NCBI GenBank assembly: GCA_016648135.1
Contig: JADDOH010023735.1
Coordinates: 1-64,000 of the forward strand
Origin: Agrypnia vestita
Taxonomy: Eukaryota > Arthropoda > Insecta > Trichoptera > Phryganeidae
DNA: 64,000 nt
Direction of reading: 5' to 3'
A model generated the notes under the pieces. That model did not search any database. It was not told where the DNA came from and saw only the letters and a program-made list of their open reading frames with translations. Shown here in pieces: positions 11,391 to 21,419 of this stretch (within the stretch, counting starts at the first letter, position 1; every line of letters starts with the position of its first letter). The position numbers were made by a program, and so were the translations under genes.

Positions 11391-11465
11391 CCTGATGAAG
11401 GAACGTCGTTTCCGAAACCGGTTGGTTTTACCAAATAACTTTTAGTGGTGTAAACAAAGTTAACT
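11391..11465 (+). ncRNA. PLE terminal block with hammerhead-like motif 1
   Basis: CTGATGA (11392-11398), a short stem (GGAA 11400-11403 with TTCC 11410-11413) and GAAAC (11414-11418) reproduce the core of a hammerhead ribozyme. PLEs are known to carry hammerheads in their terminal repeats. An extra A lies before stem II and I find no convincing stem I, so activity is doubtful. The block ends with TAGTGGTGT and AGTTAACTAG, shared with the other three copies. Confidence 0.5.
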
Positions 11466-11484
11466 AGTTTAATTATACTCATAA

Positions 11485-11790
11485 TGAATAACCACAAAGT
11501 TATAGCAAAATACAACAGTTTCAAAAATCTCCCACCAGACATCAGACCCGCGTTTTGTACGAATAATAATTTAGGTAAATTTTAATTTTTTTTAGTCAAT
11601 TGTAAAGATAAGGATGATAAATTCAGCCATTCTGGTGTACATTCATTGAAATGCAACGATTGTCCCACGTTTTATATAGGGAAGACATCGCGTAATGTAA
11701 AAATTAGAGTAAAAGAGCACTTGCGTTGTTTAAAAAGTAGTGGGTTCTCAGAATTTGTAAACCATTTAATTGACGAAGACCACACGCGTT
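11485..11790 (+). pseudogene. PLE linker and GIY-YIG endonuclease (first array unit)
   Basis: The frame reads 'YNSFKNLPPDIRPAF', a PLE linker, then 'SGVHSLKCNDCPTFYIGKTS', then RVKEHL and 'FVNHLIDEDHT'. The second motif (YIG), the conserved arginine and the glutamate-histidine (KEH) are present; the first motif is GVH rather than GVY. It sits directly downstream of a PLE terminal block, the usual head-to-tail arrangement of partial PLE tandems. The C-terminal half has been multiplied into a tandem array. Confidence 0.8.
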
Positions 11791-12852
11791 TTATATAGGG
11801 AAGACATCGCGTAATGTAAAAATTGAGTAAAAGAGCACTTGCGTTGTTTAAAAAGTAGTGGGTTCTCAGAATTTCTAAACCATTTAATTGACGAAGACCA
11901 CACGCGTTTTATATAGGGAAGACATCACGTAATGTAAAAAATTGAGTAAAAGAGCACTTGCGTTGTTTAAAAAGTAGTGGGTTCTCAGAATTTGTAAACC
12001 ATTTAATTGACGAAGACCACACGCGTTTTATATAGGGAAGACATCGCGTAATGTAAAAATTGAGTAAAAGAGCACTTGCGTTGTTTAAAAAGTAGTGGGT
12101 TCTCAGAATTTCTAAACCATTTAATTGACGAAGACCACACGCGTTTTATATAGGGAAGACATCGCGTAATGTAAAAATTAGAGTAAAAGAGCACTTGCGT
12201 TGTTTAAAAAGTAGTGGGTTCTCAGAATTTGTAAACCATTTAATTGACGAAGACCACACGCGTTTTATATAGGGAAGACATCACGTAATGTAAAAAATTG
12301 AGTAAAAGAGCACTTGCGTTGTTTAAAAAGTAGTGGGTTCTCAGAATTTGTAAACCATTTAAATGACGAAGACCACACGCGTTTTATATAGGGAAGACAT
12401 CGCGTAATGTAAAAATTAGAGTAAAAGAGCACTTGCGTTGTTTAAAAAGTAGCGGGTTCTCAGAATTTGTAAACCATTTAATTGACGAAGACCACACGCG
12501 TTTTATATAGGGAAGACATCACGTAATGTAAAAAATTGAGTAAAAGAGCACTTGCGTTGTTTAAAAAGTAGCGGGTTCTCAGAATTTCTGAACCATTTAA
12601 TTGACGAAGACCACACGCGTTTTATATAGGGGAGACATCACGTAATGTAAAAAATTGAGCAAAAGAGCACTTGCGTTGTTTAAAAAGTAGCGGGTTCTCA
12701 GAATTTCTGAACCATTTAATTGACGAAGACCACACGCGTTTTATATAGGGAAGACATCACGTAATGTAAAAAATTGAGTAAAAGAGCACTTGCGTTGTTT
12801 AAAAAGTAGTGGGTTCCAGAATTTGTAAACCATTTAATTGACGAAGACCATA
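11669..12852 (+). repeat. Ten-copy 118-119 bp array made from a GIY-YIG exon
   Basis: Copies begin at 11669, 11788, 11906, 12025, 12143, 12262, 12381, 12500, 12619 and 12738. Each starts GTTTTATATAGGGAAGAC and ends near GACGAAGACCACACGC. Units are very similar, with shared variants (ATTAGAG versus ATTGAG; AGTAGT versus AGTAGC; TTGTAAACC versus TTTCTAAACC or TTTCTGAACC), showing higher-order copying. The period is not a multiple of three, so only the first copy can encode the nuclease. Confidence 0.95.
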
Positions 12853-13125
12853 CCTTCAGGAGTTAGAATTATTCATAAAAACGGAATAGGTAATAAATAG
12901 ACTAGGTAATTTAGAGGCATAAGAAATAAGAAAATCCTTTAATATGAATCATAAAATCATTAATAATCAAGTAAATTGATCTTTTAGTCCACTTTTAAAT
13001 ATGTTCCCTCTTAATAGTAATATTCCCTGCGCATTCCCACCCCCTCCCCCACTATTGGCACTCCATCCTTTCACACTAGTATATAAGCACATCATTTTTT
13101 AATGTTTAGACAGTTAAGATTCTCC
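12853..13125 (+). pseudogene. PLE C-terminal tail after the array
   Basis: The reading resumes as 'SGVRIIHKNGIGN', then 'NHKIINNQVN' and 'FSPLLNMFPLN', the normal tail after the GIY-YIG domain. It is interrupted by stops. A C-rich stretch (13032-13060) follows. Confidence 0.6.
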
Positions 13126-13200
13126 CTGAAGAAGCTACGGTCGTAGCGAAACCTGGTTGGATTTGAAAATAAATATAAGTGGTGTTTAACTAAGTTAGTT
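13126..13200 (+). ncRNA. PLE terminal block with hammerhead-like motif 2
   Basis: CTGAAGA (13126-13132), a 6-bp stem (GCTACG 13134-13139, CGTAGC 13142-13147) and GAAAC (13148-13152). The core differs from consensus CTGANGA only in having an extra A before the stem. AAGTGGTGTTTAACTAAGTTAG follows as in the other copies. Confidence 0.45.
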
Positions 13201-13865
13201 TTATTTATTTAATTATCTTATTTTCCTTGAGCACTGATACCGTTGGATACAATTTTTTTTTCTTACATTTATCAAAAAAAAAATTAAATTACTTTCGCCT
13301 ACCATGCAGCAAACAGCAAATGTTTTAACAACTGGTTATTCTTGCTTCTGACAGACTAAGCCATATGTATTTATTTATGTTTTTTTTCTCTCATAAAAAG
13401 TTTTTTTTCTTTTTTTTCTTCCTTATCACTGCTATGCTTTGTCTACGTTTAGGGTGTTTAGTATAAAGTCGCGTTGTTAGACAATAACTGAACACCCAAC
13501 ATTACTGTTTCTCATTTTTGCGTGTTTTTGCTTTTACTTCTTTTGTATATATTATAAATAATATATTTACCTACTCACAAGCTTTTCAAAAATGAGTTTT
13601 GTATCAAAAAAATGATAATTTTAAAATTTTATAATAAAACCAGATGTCGCTTGGAAATTGACATTTTTGACAGGTCAGTATTTGATTGGACAAGACAAAT
13701 GATTTAACTATCAGCAAGTACCATAAAAGAATATGAAGTATACTTAGAATGTATCAAAGATTAAATGATAAAAATGAGAATCCTACCTTAACTATTTCCC
13801 TGATGGTTGCGAAATCAATATTAAAGTTTTATTGTTTGCAGTAAATTATTTTATTTTACTTATAG
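13201..13865. other. AT-rich spacer, possibly intronic
   Basis: T-rich, with runs of T near 13380-13420. No coding is recognisable. The end supplies a polypyrimidine-like tract and an acceptor AG (13864-13865) for the next exon. Confidence 0.4.
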
Positions 13866-14071
13866 GAAAAAGACGTCAAAGTAATGAATTATGTAGACTC
13901 TGTTGAGTTTAATGGATCAACTGCTTATGCTGGACTTAAAGAAGGGGATGTAATATTATGTATAAATGAAACGGATGTGGACAAAGCAGATTCCGACACT
14001 GTCGTTAAGTTTCGTTCAAAACAGTGAAACGGAAATTTGAATGGTAGTTATCTTCAAAGACTGTCCGAAAG
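13866..14071 (+). pseudogene. PDZ-domain exon, damaged
   Basis: TTACTTATAG precedes 13866 and G|GTAAAC follows 14071, so both exon borders have consensus splice sites. The translation has a PDZ core: YVDSVEFNGSTAYAGL, KEGDVILCINETDVDKAD, then after a shift 'FVQNSETEI' and MVVIFKDCPK. The AGLKEGDVIL loop and the following strand-helix order are typical of PDZ peptide-binding domains. One extra T near 14010-14012 shifts the frame, and TGA at 14038 replaces what looks like an arginine codon. It is either a decayed exon of a host scaffold protein or a retained exon with sequence errors. I do not recognise the gene. Confidence 0.65.
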
Positions 14072-14159
14072 GTAAACAAATCACGATAATATTATCAAGG
14101 CAATCCAAGAAAACACTTTTAAATGTGTCGGAAGTTATACAATGGGTTAGATTTTTTTT

Positions 14160-14990
14160 AGGCCCAAAAGCTAGGGCCCAAAAAACTTTATTTTTTCGCT
14201 ACAAAATGAACGATCAAAATCTGACAAGAACATCAAATGTTAAAGATCTAGGTGTTAGATTTGTAAGCAACCTGACATTTCACGATCACATAGACACGAT
14301 CAGTGGTAATGCTCTGAGAATGTTAGGATTTGTTCTGCGTACTGCCAGGGTTTTCGAGAATACCCGCGTACTCAGAACTCTTTACAACTCCTTGGTGCGG
14401 AGTAGACTCGAGAGTGGCTCGATGATCTGGGGGCCACATGAGGGCAAGTACTCTCTTATGGTGGAGAAAGTCCAAAAGAAGTTTCTGAGATATTTCTACA
14501 TGAGAGAGTACGGGCATTATCCTTGGCTTTACCCAACCGAGTTTCTCCAGGGTATGCTTGGCTACAATAGTTTAGAGACTAGAAGGAATGTGTATTTGAT
14601 TACACATTTTTATCGATTGTTGCGCGGTATGATCGATAATCCTGAAATTATGCAGAGCATTGGTTTGTATGTTCCTGATAATTACACTAGACATCGTCAG
14701 CATAGATTGTTTCACATTCCAATATACAGGACCAACCTGCCGATGGTTATGCCTGTTGGAAGAGCCACAGCTATGCTGAACAAAATTGCTTTGGGTATTG
14801 ATATATTCCATGTGTCTGAGGGGGTTTTCCGAAGCGGGATTCTCCTACACCTTTGACCAGATTTTATGTTATTTTTAATTTATTAAATACTTTCATTTTT
14901 GATATATACTTCCTAATATGTATGCCTTAAACATTTTGTTTGTCATGTACATATTATCGTGAAATAAATTGAATTGAATTTTAACTGTAA
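14160..14990 (+). pseudogene. LINE ORF2 C-terminal part with 3' UTR
   Basis: The long frame to 14856 is PDZ exon tail for its first ten codons and LINE afterwards. LINE blocks are YKMNDQNLTRTSNVKDLGV, 'HDHIDTISGNALRMLGFVLR', 'LYNSLVRSRLESGSMIWGP' and a conserved tail with 'YTRHRQHRLFHIP'. This is the palm-to-thumb end of a CR1/Jockey-type reverse transcriptase, uninterrupted from about 14170. The 3' UTR ends AAATTGAATTGAATTTT at 14990 and resembles 54825-54905. It lies inside what would be the intron after the PDZ exon. Confidence 0.8.
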
Positions 14991-15156
14991 CGTAGAAAGA
15001 TATATCTTTGTATTGTAATAAAATAAAGAAATTGCGCATTATTTTCAGTAATTGAGATTACATACGCATTATTTGAAAGACCATTAAATTCATCATAAAT
15101 TGATGAATAGGAACGAATGTAACCCTGATCTTAGCATAATTAATAGAATAAAAAAG

Positions 15157-15440
15157 GGTCGCTCAGATGGTTTGGGCATATTGAGCGAATGAATGAGGAA
15201 AGAATGGTAAGAAAGATATATAATGCAAGGGTTGATGGCGCCAGAAAGAGGGGGCGACCGCGGAAGACGTGGCATGACCATAACCAGATACTGGAAGATG
15301 GTCCCGTTAGAAGCCTCAACAACCGGCGAGCTTGCATGCGAAGATGTATGAGTGTGGACGAGGCGAGAGTTGTATGTCAGGACAGAAGAGTGTGGCGCTC
15401 TATCCTCTCTGCCTACCCCCACGGGGAAACGGCGTGATGG
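15157..15440 (+). pseudogene. LINE ORF2 extreme C-terminus
   Basis: Open frame with HIERMNEERMVRKIYNA, 'GARKRGRPRKTWHD', NNRRACMRRCMSVDEARVV and 'WRSILSAYPHGE'. This ending (GRPRKTW, then NRRACM and SAYP) is typical of a widespread insect LINE group. Fragments at 26731, 36478 and 43151 come from the part of the same protein just before it. Confidence 0.8.
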
Positions 15441-16206
15441 TAAGTATTAATTCGATTTTCATTTTACAAAAATATATCCCATACCCCATAAATAAATATA
15501 TAAATGATTTGGATGAGCGAATTACTTTAAATTAGTTGAATATGAATTTTGAATATTCAATATAAGTAACTGTAGTGACAGTCCAACATTTTACTGAAAA
15601 TAAATAGGAAATATTGAAAATATATGCCAATTTTGACTTCTTATCTACTTGACTGTAGACATTTCTGTTCAAAATGGAATGAAGTTTTTGATATCATGTG
15701 ACACACTTTATATAGTGTGAGCATAAAATATATTTTGGTTACAATTTGAAATGTTTGCACTTATTCTGAAAAGTGGAAGTCTTTTCTGTCATATTACTAG
15801 TTTTGGCCGATGGATGGTTATACACAGACACCAATAAATTTATACTAAACATTTCATATCCACCAAAGATTAATGTTCCATATATATATTTGGCAGAAAC
15901 AAACAGATGTCAATACCGCCTTGTAGTATATTTTATTCAACCTTTACAAAAAACTCCAGAAAACGAAACTGTCATAATAATTTTTAATGTGGAAGAAATA
16001 TCATTGATCATTGATTTTTTTCTTCGGTACATCTTCTCTTGTATCAGAGTAAAATTCATCTATGAAAAACATACGCTATGCTTCGTTTAAATCAAATTTA
16101 ATCTGAAAAAATAAAGGATTGCCTTTGTTTGAAAATTTTATAATATCATGTGAATTTCAACGTTTAATAACAAGGCCATCATCAATCTCTGTGTTTTTTT
16201 TTTCAG
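15441..16206. other. AT-rich spacer, possibly intronic
   Basis: An open frame at 15773-16090 has no recognisable domain. The stretch ends in a long T-tract and TTTCAG, a good splice acceptor for the next feature. Confidence 0.4.
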
Positions 16207-16488
16207 ATGGACGTACAAAGACGAACTCATAATATAAAAAGAGAAATAGATTTACAATTAGACGCACTCATAAAGTTGGGTCTCAAGGAAGAGGAAATTT
16301 CAAAAGAGAAGTCAAAGTCAAAAACAAAACTTGGACAGTTAGAAAACAAAACAGGACGGATTCCGAGACGTGCTTTGAATATAGAAATGGAAGCACTCAC
16401 AGAATTATATATAAAGGAGAGTAAAACTCTTAAGCCTTCCAACAATCCTATCAAATCATCGGAAAATATCGACTTGACATATATGTAG
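16207..16488 (+). CDS. Possible last exon of a host gene
   Basis: The frame of 94 codons begins immediately after a strong acceptor (T-tract, CAG at 16204-16206) and ends at TAG; AATAAA follows at 16554-16559. The product is lysine/glutamate-rich and probably helical: 'REIDLQLDALIKLGLKEEE', then 'GRIPRRALNIEMEALTELY'. I do not recognise a family. It lies 2.1 kb downstream of the PDZ exon on the same strand and could be the end of that gene, but the donor at 14071 is in a different phase, so an exon between them would be needed. It could also be an independent small ORF. Confidence 0.35.
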   Translation: MDVQRRTHNIKREIDLQLDALIKLGLKEEEISKEKSKSKTKLGQLENKTGRIPRRALNIEMEALTELYIKESKTLKPSNNPIKSSENIDLTYM

Positions 16489-16522
16489 TGGTACCTGTTC
16501 AACCTTGTGCCATGTACCTATC

Positions 16523-16590
16523 GCCCGACCCAGAGTTTTGTTTATATTAAGACAATAAAAATCTCAGCGATATAAACAAAGGGGTCGAGC
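16523..16590. repeat. Inverted repeat around a poly(A) signal
   Basis: TTTGTTTATAT (16537-16547) pairs perfectly with ATATAAACAAA (16570-16580), and the outer GCCCGACCC pairs imperfectly with GGGGTCGAGC. The AATAAA lies in the loop. It may be a small MITE or a 3' UTR hairpin. Confidence 0.6.
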
Positions 16591-16935
16591 TAGGGATATG
16601 GCGACACCACACCAGTCGGGCTTCTGCCGCAAGATCGTTTATATACGTGCTTGATATTTTTTGACCGTTTCTTCTATAGTTAATAATTTACTCATTTACA
16701 CACTATAACCTGTACATCTTATTTGCTCCCGGAGCCTACCTCTGGTCGAGAAATTAAACATTAAACACTGCCTTGGTCCAAAAATATAGGAACAAGGACC
16801 AAAGCCATATATGTAGTCATTGTATCAAAAATATAGTCAATATAAACAATATACAGTATTACTACGATTTACATTAAATTCTTATGTTGTTTTTGTATGT
16901 ATATTTTCTTTTTTTTTTATTTTCTTTTAGATTTA
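16591..16935. other. No recognised gene
   Basis: AT-rich sequence without conserved coding; a T-run precedes the LINE 3' UTR at 16936. Confidence 0.4.
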
Positions 16936-17090
16936 GATTCTTTAATTGTCATTTTTTACTATTACATAAATACCATATGAGAACAACTGCCACAGAACAG
17001 GTTTTTACCTAGTGTGACAGTTATTAGTACCTTGTATTAGCTAATGTAAATGTAAATAAACAATAAATAAATAAAATAAAATAAAAAACA
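16936..17090 (+). mobile_element. LINE 3' UTR family A, copy 2
   Basis: Homologous to 8944-9087 over its full length, including the stem-loop (16985-16994 with 17013-17022, one mismatch) and the AATAAATAAAAT-type tail. No coding sequence of the element precedes it, so the copy is severely 5'-truncated. Confidence 0.7.
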
Positions 17091-17985
17091 AATAAAACAT
17101 GGAATAAACTAACAAATGATTAATCTTTTTTTGAGGATATGATCTAAAAGAAAGCATATAAAGGAACACATTAAAATTTCGTCAAGTAGCACCAAGTGTA
17201 CAACATGGAAGGAGAAGGAGATCATTCCGATTGTGAACTCACATTCAGTCCTACTGATCAAGCTTCGCCGAAAATATCAAAATATTAGTTGAAAAAAAGC
17301 TGTCTGAATTATGAAAGATATTTAAGTGCAATTAATCAGCTCTGTCATAATCATGTGTTGCATTTAGCAGTCCCGGATTGTTTTTATGACGAAAAAAATC
17401 GAAATGATTGTGATTTATATATTGCTGAGGACATTTGAGGATATTTGTTCGACCGGAGACCATCCCGAGGGACTCTCCCCTGGCTAGATGACTTGGGATG
17501 CGACGACAGATGTCGCATTGGTATGACAGCTCACTTCGCATTCTGACCTTGAAGGATGGGCAGTGACGTTTTTTTACGCATCGCATTCCTTTTTATATAA
17601 ATTAATAAACCTCGCCATCACATTGTGATTCATATAGTTCCGCTAATTTTGATTCAAACCGCTGTAGTTTGATCCGCTCGCGCCAGAGTACGCGATATAT
17701 AATCAATGTTGAGATAGACCGCCGCATTACCACAAGTTTAATAAAACAACAAGCCTGTCGAAAGGAAATTAAAATAAATATTTGCATGGGAGGAACCCCG
17801 CAGTTTTGAGCAAGAGATTCGGGATCCAATCATCTGGTGAGTCAGTAGATGTTATTCTTGGGTGGTTTTTGGGTCTGACCTTTATTCCGATTGACTTGTT
17901 TTAAACACGATTATTATTTGCACAGACAGTTTATCTCCCTGGAGCTGTGCCTATTTACACGGCGTAGCTCCAATAATCGCCCTTT
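17091..17985. other. No recognised gene
   Basis: A 28-codon frame at 17204-17287 (beginning MEGEGDHSDCE) and two - strand frames of 75-84 codons (17332-17829) have no recognisable domain. Possibly old element debris. Confidence 0.35.
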
Positions 17986-19020
17986 ATCATTTCACCATCT
18001 GTGCACTCACAGCCATCTGCAATGCCTCCCTCTGTCTGTCCCACTTCACCACAGTCTTTAAGCTTGCAGATGTTATCCTTATCCCAAAACTGGGTAAGGA
18101 TCCCCTAATCCCCTCGAACCACCGGCACCGCCCCATTAGCCTCTTTATATGTACGGGTAAATTACTGTAAAGGATAATAATAGGCAGTTTAACCCCGTGT
18201 GCGGAAGAAAAATCGCTCTTACCTGACTTCCAACATGGCTTTAGGAAAAAACACTCATCACAACACCAACTACTCCGCGTCGTCGAGGAAATAAATAACG
18301 CAATGAATATCAAACACGTGACGGCAGTCCTGTCCCTCGACGTCAGTAAAGCTTTCGATAGAGTCTGGCATAACGGCCTACTCTTCTAAGTAATAAATGC
18401 GGGTATCCCCCTAAAAATAACAAAACTAATAGCCAGCTTCCTAACCGACAAGAATTTTAGGATCAAACTTGACGGGCACCTCTCTTCCCTAAGAGCTGGA
18501 GTCCCCCAAGGCTCCATATTATCTCCCTTTCTTTTCAACCTTTACTGCTATCATATACCCCGCCGGCCGATCACCGTATATCGTTATCACAATACGCAGA
18601 TGACACCGCGACAATATAAAAAACTAAATAAACTACCCCGCACAACGATATACGGAGAGAATAGTGACGTCAATACCTTGGCGTCACGCTGGATTCAACA
18701 ATCACGTGGAGCAAACACATACAAAACAGAGTTAAAGCCGCCTCACGCGCACTTAGCGCCTATACACTTTGCTTAGAAAGTCCAGCAAACTCGACACAAA
18801 CAACAAACTCAGACTATGCAGAATGGTCTTCAGACCAATTCTCACATCTGGGGCCACGCAGCCAAACCACACATGAAAAAACTACAGATTTTCCAAAACA
18901 AGGTCATCCGGCTTCCATTGGGTGCTCCTAGATACGTGAAGATCACACAACTTCACCACGACTCCGTTATTGGTGATAAAATGTGAGGTCAAACCACAGG
19001 CGGTAGACAACCTTACATTT
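17986..19020 (+). pseudogene. Jockey-clade reverse transcriptase, frameshifted
   Basis: Across two frames: 'FKLADVILIPKLGKDPL', RPISLF, 'HGFRKKHSSQHQLLRVVEE', 'VLSLDVSKAFDRVWH' with the first catalytic aspartate, 'RAGVPQGSILSPFLFNLY', and YADDT (YADD at 18593-18604). After a gap the thumb region reads 'LWGHAAKPHMKKLQIFQNKV'. All palm motifs are present but a frameshift separates VPQG from YADD, and stops occur near 18170 and 18390. The gap after YADD suggests an internal deletion of about 50 codons. Confidence 0.85.
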
Positions 19021-19324
19021 GATTTCAGAGATGGAACAATTTTGTGTAAGCTTCTACACAAGTATAGACCGAATTTACTGGCCATAGACGTTTTTAACCC
19101 CAAATAAGACATCGAGAACAATGAGATTGCCTTGAAGATCTACGAAGAGATAGATTTTTTTTTATTCTTGGCTCTTTCATTTTATAGATTTGCAAAAACA
19201 CTGTTAAGAAAAGGAAATAATTTAACCCATAAAACAAAGTTTTCATTATAAATTCTTTACGCAAGAAAAAGACCTGTATGCAGAATTTTTCTTTTGATGT
19301 CATTTAAACTCATTCAAACTTCTT

Positions 19325-20285
19325 CTTTTAATATATAATACGGGAATTATCCCTCCAGTTTGGCTTCGATCCACTTTTATTACCCTCCCAAAGAAAATGA
19401 AATCAAGAAAATGCAGTGACCACCGTACAATTAGTTTGATGAGCCACTTAGTAAAGGTATTTTTGCGAATTATACTTGGTCGCATATATCGCAAAGTGGA
19501 AGAAAAGGTAGGTGTAACACAATTTGGCTTTCGAAATTGGTTGGGTACTCGGAAAGCGCTTTTTAGATTCAAGTACTAATCCAAAGATGTAGATGTGAAT
19601 ACAAATGTACATGCATGCTTCATTGACTTCCATAAAGCGTTTGATAGAGTTAGACATGATAAAACGATCCAAATTCTGAAAACCTCTGGGATAGACGATA
19701 AATATATAAGGATAAATTGGAAATCTATATTGGAACCAAAAAGCAGCAGTAAGAGTCGAACAATGTCTAACAGACGAAATAGAAATGAAGAGAGGCGTGC
19801 GACTGGGATGTATTCTTTCACCCATGCTGTTCAACTTATATTCAGAAGAAATATTCAATGAAGCTCTTCTGCAAGAATCTACTCAAGGACTTGTTATAAA
19901 TGGAAAGATCCTGAACAACCTGCGTTATGCAGATGATACGGTACTTCTAACAAGTAACATTGAGGATCTGCAACTTCTGCTGAATGTAGTGAAGACATGT
20001 GAGAAATTTGGGTTAGAACTTAATACAAACAAAACAAAATACATGCTTGTAAGCAAAAATAACGCAATTGACTTGAATGACAACCTTTATATAGCTGTAA
20101 CGAAACTATAGAAGGTACAAAGTATTGTATATTTGGGCTGCAACTTAAATGAAAGATGGATCCTTCGGTTGAAATCAAATGCCGCATAGAGCAAGCTTGT
20201 GCAATCTTTATCTGCATGAAAACGATGTTCTCCAGTCATGATCTCAACCTAGGATTACGAATGCGAATGGTCAGACGCTACGTGT
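19325..20285 (+). pseudogene. RTE/BovB-like reverse transcriptase
   Basis: Blocks in order: 'TGIIPPVWLRSTFITLPKK', CSDHRTISLMSHLVKVF, 'TQFGFRNWLGTRKALF', ACFIDFHKAFDRVRHDK, 'MKRGVRLGCILSPMLFNLY', 'NLRYADDTVLLTS' (YADD at 19926-19937) and a KTKYML block, then 'FSSHDLNLGLRMRMVRRYVF'. This is most of a reverse transcriptase of the group common in insect genomes. Stops or frameshifts occur near 19578, 19720 and 20108. It is cut at 20285 by unrelated DNA. Confidence 0.85.
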
Positions 20286-20770
20286 TTTCAAAACAAAACC
20301 CTCTAAAACGAACGCCATTCCGTGGACACGCAAATCGGAACAAAAAATTCCTGTAGACCTGACGCGTACTATCCCGCACTATATATAGGAATTTGTCGCA
20401 CCTCGCTAGTCCGCTAAGTCCAAAAAGTTGTGCGATTCTTCGGATGAACATATTTCTGTGACAGAAACGCGCGCCGAAATTAAACTTCAAGCCATTCTGG
20501 ATAAACCTACTGAACAACTTTGTTTAGAAACCAGAACCCTTTATCTAAATCTGTATTCGTGGTACTATATGCCTGTTACTGTGCACAACACTCTGGTACA
20601 TGGTACGGAGGTTATTAAAACATGCATTCTTCCAATCGGACAGCTCTCGGAAGAATCTCAAGAGGCCAGAAATAAAGATTGTCGTAGATTCCGCGAGCAC
20701 CATATGAGGAAACGGTCACGTATTTCCGCAAATACAGATTTGCTAAATATGCTTTTACTAACGTCCGATC
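20286..20770 (+). CDS. Foreign ORF lodged between two RTE pieces
   Basis: The frame 20428-20781 (117 aa) is uninterrupted. Its C-terminal half has 'WYYMPVTVHNTLVHG', 'KTCILPIGQLSEESQEARNK', then RRFREHHMRKRSRISANTDLL and MLLLTSDLL. The pattern (MPxTVH, LPIGQLSEE, RxHxRKxSR, TDLLxMLLxTSD) recalls an uncharacterised element-encoded protein widespread in insects; I recall no function. It has no start context, so it is probably a 3' fragment of a longer gene. Its end coincides with the resumption of RTE sequence. Confidence 0.5.
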
Positions 20771-21243
20771 TTCTGCGATGACAATCTTAACCTGAAACTT
20801 CGACAGCGACTAGTCAAATGTTATATATGGTCAGTCCTGCTGTACGGAGTGGAATCGTGGACCCTCAAAGTGAGTAGCATGAACCGGCTGGAGGCGCTCG
20901 AAATGTGGATACATCGGAGAATGCTCCGGATACCCTGGACGGATATGGTCAGCAACACAAGAGTTCTTCAAAGAGCTAGAGTGAATAGAGAGTTGCTGAC
21001 AAATATCAAAATCCGAAAGGTATCGTATTTGGGTCATGTGCTCAGAGGAGAAAAATATGAATTGCTCCACCTGATTCTTATGGGCAAGATAGAGGGTCGT
21101 AGAGGTGTTGGAAGGAGACAAATTTCCTGGCTCCGCAATATACGCGACTGGACGGGCATAAGAAGTGTTGGAGAGCTGTTTCGTGCTGCCCAGGACAGGG
21201 ACGCTTTCTCTCGGGTGATAGTCAACGTTGGGGGGACCTGACA
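20771..21243 (+). pseudogene. RTE/BovB-like C-terminal part
   Basis: Reads 'FCDDNLNLKLRQRLVKCY', 'WSVLLYGVESWTLKV', 'LEALEMWIHRRMLRIPW', 'KVSYLGHVLRGEKYELL', 'GRRGVGRRQISWLRNIRDW' and 'ELFRAAQDRDAF', the normal end of this protein. The first block repeats what the upstream fragment already encodes just before 20285, so the two halves are different copies rather than one element split by an insertion. Confidence 0.85.
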
Positions 21244-21419
21244 TGACACCAAAGAGAACTGAGAAATTACCCGCGAAAGTTCTCAATTTTATTGTCCCAC
21301 CGCCAAAACCAACACGTAAGTTATCAAGTGATGTTCATTCGTGTGACAATGAAGTACACCTAGTACCTGATTCATCTGAGACCAATTACGATTCAAGTGA
21401 TGATAATTATTAGTCATAA
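21244..21419 (+). CDS. Short acidic ORF, unassigned
   Basis: The frame ending at 21413 encodes 'PPPKPTRKLSSDVHS' and an acidic tail DSSETNYDSSDDNY. I recognise no family. It lies between an RTE end and a LINE 3' UTR and is probably a fragment. Confidence 0.2.

Noticed and set aside
11575..11595. Tiny intron (GTAAAT..TTTTAG) in the PLE linker
   Set aside because: Only 21 nt, too short to splice; more likely a decayed stretch.
11669..12852. CRISPR-like array
   Set aside because: The units are contiguous with no unique spacers and derive from coding sequence of a PLE; the DNA is eukaryotic.
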